64,000 nucleotides of DNA, from assembly GCF_007830545.1 (NCBI RefSeq), contig NZ_VLLF01000011.1, positions 1-64,000 of the forward strand, read 5' to 3'. Within the stretch, counting starts at the first letter, position 1. Each line of letters starts with the position of its first letter. Made by a program: the position numbers and the translations under genes. Positions 1-7,758 of this stretch are shown piece after piece. Below the pieces are notes generated by a model. That model did not search any database, was not told the origin of the DNA, and was given only the letters and a program-made list of their open reading frames with translations. Source of the DNA: Roseibium hamelinense (lineage in GTDB: Bacteria; Pseudomonadota; Alphaproteobacteria; Rhizobiales; Stappiaceae).

Positions 1-360
1 CAAGAGAACCGCAGGGCAGCACAGGAAAAGGCTGACGCTGTTATCGCAGACCTGCGGGCACAACGTCTGACACGAGCTGCCGATCTCATTGAAGAGAGCA
101 TCGACGAGACGCTGACCTACTACGGCTTTCCGGACAGCCATTGGCGCAAGATCAGGACGAACAATCCTCTGGAGCGGATAATGAAAGAGATCCGGCGGCG
201 AACGCGAGTTGTCGGGGCGTTCCCGGACGGTCAATCATGCCTGAACCTGGCCGCGGCAAGACTCAGACATATCGCGGCCGGCAAATGGTCCGCCCGAAAA
301 TACATGAACATGGCACCGCTCTACCAGGAGCAACACCAAACCCACGGAGCCGTCGCCTGA
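1..360 (+). CDS. IS256-family transposase, C-terminal part (gene enters from the left edge)
   Basis: Frame 1 is open from the first base to a TGA at 358-360 and gives 119 residues. They contain the conserved end of IS256-type (mutator-class) DDE transposases: HWRKIRTNNPLERI, then RRRTRVVGAFPDG and a C-terminal KYMNM motif. In this family the last catalytic glutamate lies in the region shown here (NNPLERI). The N-terminal two thirds lie outside the window, so intactness cannot be judged. The 100 bases after the stop are AT-rich and probably include the element's right end, but I cannot delimit the terminal inverted repeat without the left end. The element borders the secreted-protein cluster that follows. 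Confidence 0.85.
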   Translation, partial: QENRRAAQEKADAVIADLRAQRLTRAADLIEESIDETLTYYGFPDSHWRKIRTNNPLERIMKEIRRRTRVVGAFPDGQSCLNLAAARLRHIAAGKWSARKYMNMAPLYQEQHQTHGAVA

Positions 361-476
361 AAACAAAAGTGCGAAAAATATTTGACACTACCATTATTTC
401 CTCACTGGTAAGCAGTTTTTAAGAAAACAGCCGCTGTCGCCGACTGAACTGAGCCTTCAAAACGCAACAACTGATT

Positions 477-2378
477 TCATTCGCTTGGTTGCTCCGGCGC
501 GTGGCCCGGCCCTTCAATCAAACCCTCCAGATGGTCCGTAAAGGGCTTCAACCATTGTTCCCCACCGCTTTTTGTCGTCCGACAGTCTGCATCTGTTGTT
601 GGGCTACACTCCGTTTTTGTTAAAACCGGCGATGTGAAGCTCTGATGGAAAAGATCGTAGGGTTTGCCATCCACGTCCAGGAGCAACTCACCTTCCTCAC
701 TGAGACAGACCTCGTTTTTGTCCGTCCCGGTCTGCGCGAAGGCAGTGGCACCATCCATACACTGCTGGGTAACGGGGTTGAAATTTGCGCAAGACTCCCA
801 GTCCACATCCTTGCCGTTGATGGCATAAACCGTGCCGACAATCGTGTACCCATCGAGAACTTGTATTGGATCTGCAAATCTGAGCTGTGTTTGTCTGGGA
901 CACGGCAACGGATCAGTGCCTAGCGAAAACGCAACGGTTCCACAAACGGAAGTGGGTTCCTTGTCCAGCGACGCAAACATGGCGTTTACATCCGAGCCGA
1001 GCGCGGACATGGAAACCTTGTCAGCGGCTGATTTTGAGGCGCTGCGTTTAGCTTCCGCTTTCTTGAGTGTGTCCTGCTTCTGGTTGGCCTCATCAAGCAG
1101 ACTGTTCAACTCGTTCAAAAGCTTCTGATTGGCAGTCCCGTCCGCTTGCGCGTGTTGCGCATCTGAGCGGTCTCTTTGTAATTGGCGCCCAATCCGGTTG
1201 ATATCATCCAGCGTTCTGGCCGCCTTGATGTCTTGACGATATTTTGCCGCTTTTTTTGAAATCTCGGCGTCGCTATTGCCAGCTTGAATTGAAACAGACT
1301 TTCGCGCCTCGTCTGCCGCAAGTCTTTCTTCATGGGTAAGGGCCGGCAATTCCTTGTTTTTCTTCTTTGCGAGCTCTTGAATACGCAGAGCTTTTTTCCG
1401 GTTTTCCACTTCCTTCGGGGTGCTTCCCCCCCAAGACGCAGTCCCTTGATCCTTGTTGTCACAGCACTCATAGTCCATGACCACCAAGGGGCGTGATACC
1501 GAAATCCTTGCGGTTTTCCCGGTCCGGACAAGGTCAACACGGCCGGATCCAGACAGGACCATGGCCTTTGTGCTGCCGTTTATGACTTTGTGATCTTCAT
1601 CATCTTTGCAATCGCATTCGCAATCGTTTGCGATCAAGATAAAGTAATATCGGGATTCTTTTTTGTTCCATACGATCCGAAAAGAAACATTGCAACGACC
1701 AGCCATGGAAGATGAAGATAAATTCGGCTTGAACTTCAGTCCGGTCAAATAATCAATCCATGACGTATCCTGGCTCGCCATGTTGTCTTCATAGACTTCA
1801 GGCGGAAGCCCTTTCATATACTTCTGTGCTATTTCCAGTGCTTGTTTTGCAGCACTTTTCGCTTGATCAGAGACAGCATCTTCAACCTTGTCTGCGAAAG
1901 CTTTGCGACCGACATCTCCAAGCTTCTTGGTCATACTGGTTGGCAAAGTCAGGATGTCTTTAATAAAATTTACCCCGTCTTTGATCGCCGCTCGATTTCC
2001 TAAGAGGCTGTTTCGATCTTTGACATGTTGCCAGGCGGCAAACGCTGCGTTTTTCTTGCAGCCACTGCTTTTCTCATATTGATAAATTGAATGGAGCTGG
2101 TTCTCGATGCGCAGCATGATCTGCGCCATAGCAGGTGTCTTGTTTTCTCCTATGGTCGCATCCAATAAGAAATCATCGGGCCAATAGCTGGTCGCCCAGG
2201 CTTCTCTTTCGTTTCCAGCCTTTGCTTTCGTCCAGACGTCTGCAATGTCCTTTGCCGAGGTGGAGTTGATTTTACCAAACTCAAACTGCTTGCCATAAGC
2301 TGGGCGAATTCCACTTTGCGAACCGGCAGCAACAATAAGCATTGAGAAGGTAAACGCGGCACGCAAGAAATTGAGCAT
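477..2378 (-). CDS. Secreted protein of unknown function, cysteine-rich, 633 aa
   Basis: I recognise no family. The ATG at 2378 is preceded by a good ribosome site (AAGGAG, 8 nt away). The first ~28 residues form a signal peptide ending near RPAYG, so export to the periplasm or beyond is expected. Visible parts are an Ala/Lys-rich helical region (about 130-200), a dense acidic cysteine cluster near residue 255 (DCECDCKDDED) with a further CC pair near 305, a Lys/Glu/Gln-rich probable coiled coil (about 365-460), and a C-terminal segment with scattered cysteines (about 475-610). The Cys/Asp cluster could bind metal or form disulfides; this is inference. It is the last gene of a same-strand group with the vWA and SH3 genes (181-bp gap). 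Its base composition looks more AT-rich than the core genes, suggesting transfer. Confidence 0.7.
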   Translation of the reverse strand: MLNFLRAAFTFSMLIVAAGSQSGIRPAYGKQFEFGKINSTSAKDIADVWTKAKAGNEREAWATSYWPDDFLLDATIGENKTPAMAQIMLRIENQLHSIYQYEKSSGCKKNAAFAAWQHVKDRNSLLGNRAAIKDGVNFIKDILTLPTSMTKKLGDVGRKAFADKVEDAVSDQAKSAAKQALEIAQKYMKGLPPEVYEDNMASQDTSWIDYLTGLKFKPNLSSSSMAGRCNVSFRIVWNKKESRYYFILIANDCECDCKDDEDHKVINGSTKAMVLSGSGRVDLVRTGKTARISVSRPLVVMDYECCDNKDQGTASWGGSTPKEVENRKKALRIQELAKKKNKELPALTHEERLAADEARKSVSIQAGNSDAEISKKAAKYRQDIKAARTLDDINRIGRQLQRDRSDAQHAQADGTANQKLLNELNSLLDEANQKQDTLKKAEAKRSASKSAADKVSMSALGSDVNAMFASLDKEPTSVCGTVAFSLGTDPLPCPRQTQLRFADPIQVLDGYTIVGTVYAINGKDVDWESCANFNPVTQQCMDGATAFAQTGTDKNEVCLSEEGELLLDVDGKPYDLFHQSFTSPVLTKTECSPTTDADCRTTKSGGEQWLKPFTDHLEGLIEGPGHAPEQPSE

Positions 2379-2559
2379 TGATGGAGCTCCTTATCCTCTC
2401 CACGACAATAGCTTGCCGTTTGGATGGTGTTTGCCGATGGGTGGCAGAGAGTTTGCGCACATCATCTTTTTTGCTCTCAGCTGGGCCGGGCGCGTCAAGC
2501 CTATCTGGACATCCCGCTTTTGACGGCTGTCCGCCGACATTCCAGCCGGTCCATCGCCT

Positions 2560-2955
2560 CTAGCCGGCAATCACACGGACCCAGTCCCGGTGCACCCAAC
2601 CTGCCTTTGCCCCGGGACGCACCGCGGGCTTAGACCCATTGATCGGACCGCAGTCGATCTCCTGAACGCCATAGAGCACACCGAACCAGTCGCCGTGCTG
2701 GTCGAACAGGAACACCTTGTCGTTGTTGTAGACCTCATCGATCTTGTCGAACTGGCTGCCCGGGCCCGTCCGCACGGCGAGGAACCCGTCTCCATCCGAT
2801 TTCAGGCCGTATACCTGGCCCTGACCGCAGGTGTCCCAGTCTTCCGTGGCATGTTCCATAACGGGCACCGTAAGTAACTGGGCGTGCAGGGGCAGGGCAG
2901 CGATTGCTGCCATGCCAATGCCAACTCCAAACCGCTTGGAAAAAGACCAGATCAT
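2560..2955 (-). CDS. Secreted SH3-type (SH3b) domain protein
   Basis: 131 residues. An N-terminal signal peptide (about 1-25, ending LPLHA) precedes one bacterial SH3-like domain. The domain shows LAVRTGPGSQFDKIDEV, then VFLFDQHGDWFGVLYG and a final GWVHRDWVRV, the usual SH3b pattern seen in cell-wall-binding and periplasmic proteins. Two cysteines in the mature part (DTCGQG and EIDCGP) could form a disulfide. The start codon overlaps the stop of the upstream vWA gene (ATGA, 2952-2955), so the two are very likely translationally coupled and act together. Likely role: binding peptidoglycan or a protein partner in the periplasm; the exact job is unknown. Confidence 0.8.
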   Translation of the reverse strand: MIWSFSKRFGVGIGMAAIAALPLHAQLLTVPVMEHATEDWDTCGQGQVYGLKSDGDGFLAVRTGPGSQFDKIDEVYNNDKVFLFDQHGDWFGVLYGVQEIDCGPINGSKPAVRPGAKAGWVHRDWVRVIAG

Positions 2956-4379
2956 TGATCTGCCCCGGTCACTTCGTTGATGACAACGCTGTCGATCATC
3001 ATCAGGACCTCGCCGCTGGCATTGCGGCCGGGGCGGTCTACCGTAAAGGCGAGTGTGCCCGGCGAGCGCAGCGACGTGTACTTGTCGGAAGACACCACGT
3101 ATGGGTCACCGTCTGCGTCCGTGAAACCAAGCATTTCCACCGTCGAGGAGTAAGACCGGCCCCGCTTCGAGAAGGTGAGCTTGATCGGTTTTTGGCTATG
3201 GTCTTCCTGGATTGTGGCCCAGTTTTCCGCGCCGATCGGTGTCGTTGCATAACAGGACCGTTGGTTGGACCGGAACAGACGGCCTTCGCGATCCTGTGTT
3301 CCTGAGGACATTTTGGCGAGTGCCAGTTCCGACTTCAGGCAACCGGTACCCGGTGCACTTGAATAGTAGCTGGTGGCCAGAAAATTAGCCTCATCCTTGC
3401 GCATTCCAAGCGTTAGACGGTCCGCGTTGGTGGAGTATTCACCCGTGTAGGTGATCTCCACATCCCAGTCACCGGCTGGAAGGTCGCCAGCATAAGTAAC
3501 AAGGTTCTGAGGCTCAGCGCTCTCAAAGCCGCCGCCCCGTGTCGACAGCATCAGCAAGTTGCCGTCTTCGACGATAAACGCATCCGGGTTTGCGTTTTCC
3601 ACGGTCCAATTGTCCGACAGCTCGACCCCGTCGAAATCCTCCCTGAAAAACTCTGTGATCACCGGACCAGCGGGCTCCGGTTCCGGCTCGCTGACAGCGA
3701 CCGGCTCTGGCGCCGGCTCGGCGGCTTGAGCCACTTGAACCACTTGAGCCATGGCTGCTTGGAATCCGTCCGTATCAGCCGCGTCAAAATACTGTCCGCT
3801 GCCAGCATTCGCGATGCATTGCAGCTGGTCCTTGGCTTCTTTGTCGACGTCGAACCCCACGACATGGACTTTCATATCCACGCCCAAATACTGCGAGAGG
3901 GCAGCATTTGAGCAAGGATCCGCGTCGCACGTCTCGATACCGTCAGATATCAGAACCACCGCCTTTTGCCGGTCTGTCGGTTCGGTTTTTGAGAGTTGGG
4001 TAATGGCCAGGGTCAAGGACAGGGCCATAGGTGTCTTGCCAAGGGGCGTGATCCCGGCAATCGACGATTTGATGTCATCGCGTGTCGATCCCACTGCGTT
4101 CAGCGTCATGAAATCGGTGCAGCTTTCCTTGCTTTGGGTCCCGTAGGTCATCAGGCCGACACGCGCGCCCTCCGGAACATCGTCGATCAGGCGGCTGAGC
4201 GTGTCTTTAGCCGTTGTGATTTTCGCAACCTTGTCGATTTGCCCCCACATCGAGCCGGAGCCATCCAGGATAAACAGAATATCGGTCGAACTTGCCTGCG
4301 CCGCAGCGCTCATGCAGCTGATTGCCGTCGCGGTAATCAATACTTTTTTTGTTGCTTTGAAAGTACTGGCGATTCTCAT
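2952..4379 (-). CDS. Secreted von Willebrand factor A (vWA) domain protein
   Basis: 475 residues from ATG 4379, chosen because GGAG sits 6 nt upstream; a TTG 12 bases earlier is the only longer option. After a signal peptide (about 1-29) comes a vWA domain (about 30-235) with an intact metal-ion-dependent adhesion site: DGSGS in the first strand, a TPMALSL segment and a later ISDGIETC. A proline/glutamate-rich linker follows (about 240-260). The C-terminal ~220 residues look like a beta-sandwich of the kind found in LamG/concanavalin-like modules (DFDGVELSDNW, then GDWDVEITYTGEY); this second assignment is tentative. vWA proteins bind protein partners through Mg2+. It heads the operon with the SH3 protein. 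Confidence 0.8.
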   Translation of the reverse strand: MRIASTFKATKKVLITATAISCMSAAAQASSTDILFILDGSGSMWGQIDKVAKITTAKDTLSRLIDDVPEGARVGLMTYGTQSKESCTDFMTLNAVGSTRDDIKSSIAGITPLGKTPMALSLTLAITQLSKTEPTDRQKAVVLISDGIETCDADPCSNAALSQYLGVDMKVHVVGFDVDKEAKDQLQCIANAGSGQYFDAADTDGFQAAMAQVVQVAQAAEPAPEPVAVSEPEPEPAGPVITEFFREDFDGVELSDNWTVENANPDAFIVEDGNLLMLSTRGGGFESAEPQNLVTYAGDLPAGDWDVEITYTGEYSTNADRLTLGMRKDEANFLATSYYSSAPGTGCLKSELALAKMSSGTQDREGRLFRSNQRSCYATTPIGAENWATIQEDHSQKPIKLTFSKRGRSYSSTVEMLGFTDADGDPYVVSSDKYTSLRSPGTLAFTVDRPGRNASGEVLMMIDSVVINEVTGADQ

Positions 4380-4433
4380 TCCGATCTCCAAGTTTTTTTC
4401 AAAATAGAAAGACCTATTTCACAGCATAAGTGT

Positions 4434-4462
4434 ACTTAAAATCTCAGATTAATTTGTGTCAA
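4434..4462 (-). promoter_or_regulatory. Candidate promoter for the vWA-SH3 operon
   Basis: On the minus strand a perfect -35 box TTGACA (4457-4462) is followed after 17 bases by TTAAGT (4434-4439), a weak -10. It lies about 55 bases upstream of the vWA start codon in an AT-rich stretch. The -10 match is poor, so this is a candidate only. Confidence 0.35.
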
Positions 4463-4539
4463 TTGTCACATTAATGCTCGTTGATTTGTTCGCGGGCAGG
4501 CGGTGGAAACGCTTAAATGCACAAGAGACCGTTTTGCTC

Positions 4540-4909
4540 CATGCTCCTGATAGTCAAGCAGTTCCCCGAAACGCCGTTCTTCGTTGTCCGGCAGATGACC
4601 CGGCACCTTCGGAACGAAGGGCATCCGGTGAACTAGAAGCGCATCCGGCGGCTCATGCACGTGATGCTGATCCACCAGAAACCGAACACCAGCAAGCCCG
4701 CCAAGGGACACAAGACCTACCCCTATCTGCTGAGCGGGCTACGGGTCGATTAGCCCAATAATGTCTGGCGCGCCAACATCACCTATTAGCTGATGCAGCG
4801 AGACTTCCTCTATCTGGTTGCAATCATGGACTGGTCTACCCGCAAGGTTCTGTCCCGGCGCATCTTCAACACGCTGGAGGCGGACTTTTGCGTTGAGACG
4901 TTGAACGAG
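4540..4909 (+). pseudogene. Decayed IS3-family (IS407/IS51-like) transposase OrfB fragment
   Basis: Read in one frame (phase of 4589), the translation shows FPETPFFVVRQMTRHLRNEGHPVN, stop, KRIRRLMHVM, KPNTSKPAKGHKTYPYLLSGLRVD, stop, PNNVWRANITY, stop, then FLYLVAIMDWSTRKVLSRR and a final ADFCVETLNE. This is the middle of an IS3-group OrfB integrase-type transposase, including the first catalytic Asp region (AIMDW). Three in-frame stops and the missing N- and C-terminal parts make it a pseudogene. It ends abruptly at about 4909, where the oppositely oriented gene to the right begins to look native. Confidence 0.8.
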
Positions 4910-5550
4910 GTAACCTGTTCATCCCAAGCAAGTGAGAAACCGCGCGTGTCATTTTGTGTTCTAAACATCCGAAGATAGAAATTTCGGCCCCGGTTCGTGC
5001 CGCTAACGATGAAGTTCTCTTGCCGATAAAACGTGTATTCGATTTGGCGGCTTGCTGTTTCCCTCGATAGCCTTTGGAAAAGCTGGTCATAGGACGTGTG
5101 TTGGTGCGGAATACGGAGCGTCTCCAATTCCACATGTCCATTTCGGTCAATCCAAGGTTTCCCGCGTTCGGTGTGTTCCGTTGAGGCAAAAAGGCTCTCC
5201 AGAATTCCGAGGGTGATGCCGGTGGTCAAATCGTCTCTGAATTCAAAACCGACCTTTTCCATCACAGAGCCGCCTTGGTCCCAAAGCAGTTGGAGCTCCC
5301 ATTCGCTTAGGACGCCGTTTTGCCGTCTGTTATTCCTCGATTGAAAGGACCTTAGCGCCTCATAGGTCCGGTTCCCGAATGCGGCATCGACAATCGCTAC
5401 ATAATCGCCCGTGAAAATGAGCAGCAATTGAATGACTACTCGCTCTTGTTCGGTTTGCGAGTTGAACCACGCTCTCGATTGATTGTAGTCAGCATGTGCG
5501 GACCCACGAAAAATGAACAAAAACAGTAATATGAAAATTACTCTACGCAT
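4810..5550 (-). CDS. Secreted peptidoglycan-binding-like protein, 3' end replaced by IS sequence
   Basis: 246 residues from ATG 5550; a GTG 9 bases earlier is possible. A signal peptide (about 1-20, ending SAHA) leads into a region resembling a peptidoglycan-binding domain 1 repeat: FTGDYVAIVDAAFGNRTYEALRSFQSRN, with the ALRSFQ helix typical of that fold. The middle part has no family I recognise. The last ~33 residues (from TSFNVSTQ) are encoded by the antisense of the IS3 remnant (4810-4909), so the native C-terminus was lost by insertion near 4910. The product may be non-functional or shortened. Like its neighbours it is predicted to be exported. Confidence 0.6.
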   Translation of the reverse strand: MRRVIFILLFLFIFRGSAHADYNQSRAWFNSQTEQERVVIQLLLIFTGDYVAIVDAAFGNRTYEALRSFQSRNNRRQNGVLSEWELQLLWDQGGSVMEKVGFEFRDDLTTGITLGILESLFASTEHTERGKPWIDRNGHVELETLRIPHQHTSYDQLFQRLSRETASRQIEYTFYRQENFIVSGTNRGRNFYLRMFRTQNDTRGFSLAWDEQVTSFNVSTQKSASSVLKMRRDRTLRVDQSMIATR

Positions 5551-5646
5551 CACACACACGCGCTCTTTTCACGGTTGCTCGCATATGTTGCACTAAGTTA
5601 AAAATCGGATCAATTCAAACGCGCTACTCAACGGAAGGTTTGCAGG

Positions 5647-5802
5647 GTGCCCAAAACTCAAAATCCGAAGACACTTAATGAAGTATACGCTCAATTAAGC
5701 GCAGCCGAAAAACAGCGCTTCGACAAAATTCTCTTGTCGATCGACCCGCGATATGTGCCTCCGACAAGCAATAATCCGGGCGCAAAAGCTGTGCGGATTT
5801 AG
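5647..5802 (+). CDS. Putative small protein, 51 aa, unknown function
   Basis: A GTG start at 5647 has GGAAGG 8 nt upstream and the frame stays open to TAG at 5800-5802. The product (VPKTQNPKTLNEVYAQLSAA at its start) is polar with one predicted amphipathic helix (NEVYAQLSAAEKQRFDKILL) and no signal or membrane segment. It lies alone between the truncated secreted protein gene and the tRNA-Ser. Support is only the ribosome site and plausible codon use; I recognise no family. Confidence 0.35.
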   Translation: MPKTQNPKTLNEVYAQLSAAEKQRFDKILLSIDPRYVPPTSNNPGAKAVRI

Positions 5803-5873
5803 GGCTATTTTTAGGGTGCGTAGCCCGATGCGGGCAAAATATGCAATGAATTCAGCATATTAATGAAAAGTAA

Positions 5874-5963
<90 letters not shown>

Positions 5964-6102
5964 ATTTCATGCGGTCGCCCGCTTGAGAGTTGCGCAATAT
6001 ACCCATGAGCTTTGGAAGCGCAACCTCCTTTGAAAAAGAAATTTTCAAGCAGGATTGATTGGTGTGGACGGGTTATTTTGGCCAAGAAGGCTGCTTCGTT
6101 TA

Positions 6103-6180
6103 CCGGCACAAGTGCCGGCACCGCCCCGCCAATAGAACTTTGCTTGTCCGCGCCGAATTGAACCATCGTTTGATTCAATT
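6103..6180. repeat. Two inverted repeats upstream of the small membrane protein gene
   Basis: CCGGCAC-AA-GTGCCGG (6103-6118) is a perfect 16-base inverted repeat. AATTGAA (6156-6162) and TTCAATT (6174-6180) form a second perfect repeat with an 11-base spacer. They lie between the divergent tRNA-Ser and the gene at 6242. The second one has operator-like geometry. No T-run follows either, so they are not intrinsic terminators. The function is a guess. Confidence 0.3.
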
Positions 6181-6241
6181 ATATCCGTGACGGGGAAGAT
6201 GTGCCATCTCACCGCGGCCCAGCCGCAAGACGGAGACCTGA

Positions 6242-6568
6242 ATGCTTGCACTGTTAAAATTTGTTTTCCGTATCGTTGGGCTTATGTTGCTCGGGATCGC
6301 AGTGGTGGCATTGATCGCCGATGGCAGCCGTTCGATTGCGGAGAATTCACTCACTGTCGTTCCCCTGGGTCAGGCCTGGTTCACCTATTCACCGGACACG
6401 CTGAATATTGCCCAGGCTGCCATCCAGCGTCATGTGAACCCTTATCTCTGGGATCCTGTGATACAAACGGTTCTGACATGGCCGGTATGGGCTGTCGCCG
6501 CTCCCTTGGGTCTGATTTTCCTGGCGTTGGGCGCCCGGCGCCAGAAACGGAAATCAGCACTGGCGTGA
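6242..6568 (+). CDS. Small inner-membrane protein with two TM segments, conserved-hypothetical type
   Basis: 108 residues. Two hydrophobic segments (about 7-28 and 80-99) flank a polar loop containing SLTVVPLGQAWFTYSPDTLN and NPYLWDPVI, followed by a basic tail (RRQKRKS). That arrangement suggests a hairpin with both ends in the cytoplasm and the loop in the periplasm. I have the impression that short proteins of this plan are widespread in Hyphomicrobiales without a known role. The stop is 33 bases before the msrA-like start, so the two may be co-transcribed. Confidence 0.7.
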   Translation: MLALLKFVFRIVGLMLLGIAVVALIADGSRSIAENSLTVVPLGQAWFTYSPDTLNIAQAAIQRHVNPYLWDPVIQTVLTWPVWAVAAPLGLIFLALGARRQKRKSALA

Positions 6569-6601
6569 TTGTTGTCAAACTGCGCCGGGGAGGGCGCCCG
6601 C

Positions 6602-7243
6602 ATGTCTTTCATGACAATGTTGTCGAAAAAATTCGAGTTGCCGTCTGAGGCGGAAGCGTTGCCGGGACGTCGCGAAGCTGTGCAGCCTGAGCACGCGCAT
6701 GCGGTTTTTGGGCAATCGCTACTGCCACCTTACCCGGACGATCACGACCAGCTGATCGTGGGGATGGGCAGTTTTTGGGCTTCGGAACCTTTATTCTGGG
6801 ACCTGGGCGGTGTTCATGTGACAGCAGTTGGTTATGCGGGCGGATTTACTCCGAACCCGACTCACAATGAAGTTCAAACCGGCCGGACAGGACATGCCGA
6901 GTGCATAAAACTGGTATTTGATCGAAAAATGGTTCCACTATCGTCACTACTAAAGATATTTTTTGAAAATCACGACCCGACACAGGGGATGCAGCAAGGC
7001 CACCTGCAAGGCACACAATACCGGTCTCTTTTGGTTGTAGAGCCCGGAGATGCCGAAGAGGCAAAGGACTGTCTTAATGCTTATTCAGAAGCGTTGCAGA
7101 GTGCCGGTGCAACAAAGGCTATCACCACGCAGATTCTGACGGGAATGCCTTTTTATTTTGCAGAACAGCGCCATCAGCAGTTTGCGGCAAAGGCTTCCAC
7201 TCCGCCAGCCAGGGCAAAAGGGCTTGGCATTCAGATGACGTGA
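6602..7243 (+). CDS. MsrA-family protein lacking the catalytic cysteine
   Basis: 213 residues. ATG 6602 is preferred over an upstream TTG because GGGGAGGG precedes it. The fold is clearly that of peptide-methionine (S)-S-oxide reductase: VGYAGGFTPNPTHNEV, GRTGHAE, FFENHDPTQGMQQG and GTQYRSLL are all present. However, the active-site GCFW motif reads GSFW here: residue 57 is serine, encoded by AGT at 6770-6772. The later tyrosine of the family's Y-H-Q-Q motif is Arg (AEQRHQQF). In known MsrA enzymes this cysteine attacks the sulfoxide, so reductase activity is not expected. The protein could still bind methionine sulfoxide, or the gene may be decaying. Two other cysteines occur (AECIK, AKDCL), neither at a usual resolving position I can confirm. 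Confidence 0.85.
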   Translation: MSFMTMLSKKFELPSEAEALPGRREAVQPEHAHAVFGQSLLPPYPDDHDQLIVGMGSFWASEPLFWDLGGVHVTAVGYAGGFTPNPTHNEVQTGRTGHAECIKLVFDRKMVPLSSLLKIFFENHDPTQGMQQGHLQGTQYRSLLVVEPGDAEEAKDCLNAYSEALQSAGATKAITTQILTGMPFYFAEQRHQQFAAKASTPPARAKGLGIQMT

Positions 7244-7428
7244 AGCCTGTTTGAACCGACTGGCGCTACGGTCAGCGCTTGCGTGTATCTAAAGTCTTAT
7301 TCATCTTTTGATAGAGTATTGAGAGAAAAAGTTTTTTTCTCACTCTGCGTCGAAATTTCAGAATATTTTAAGTCCCCGCGGCGATTATTGCTCAACGACA
7401 TCACTCACCGCTTGAGCGAAGAGACGCC

Positions 7429-7758
7429 ATGAAGGCCAAATCCAATACAGCATTCGGCTACGCATATTTCGGGGCAGCATGCACATTATTGGTACTGGTT
7501 GGTCTTTTGCCTGGCCGAGAAGGGCCTGTTGCAGTGTTTGCCTCCCCCTTCGGATCAGGAACGGTCTACGAAGTCCTAGCAAAAAGCGGTGGTTCACTTA
7601 TCAGCGCCGCGCCTTCTGGATGGGTCGCGGTCATTGACCGGAACGGCACCGCATCAAACAGCGAGCTTTATGCCGCAGGAGCATTTTTCGTTGCGTCCTC
7701 GGCAATTGCCTCGACTTGCATTTGGCTGAGCACCCGCGGCTCTGGAGTAAATTCATGA
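7429..7758 (+). CDS. Small membrane protein coupled to the following chemoreceptor
   Basis: 109 residues with two hydrophobic segments (about 11-27 and 80-97) enclosing a ~50-residue loop, predicted periplasmic ([19 protein letters not shown] to GTASNSELY). The stop overlaps the start of the downstream chemoreceptor (ATGA, 7755-7758), implying translational coupling and probably a shared complex. I recognise no family. A role as accessory sensor or assembly partner of the receptor is inference from context. Confidence 0.7.
   Translation: MKAKSNTAFGYAYFGAACTLLVLVGLLPGREGPVAVFASPFGSGTVYEVLAKSGGSLISAAPSGWVAVIDRNGTASNSELYAAGAFFVASSAIASTCIWLSTRGSGVNS

Noticed and set aside
7321-7345. A-run/T-run hairpin before the small membrane protein gene as a terminator
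   Set aside because: The stem is nearly all A-T with no GC core, so it would be unstable.
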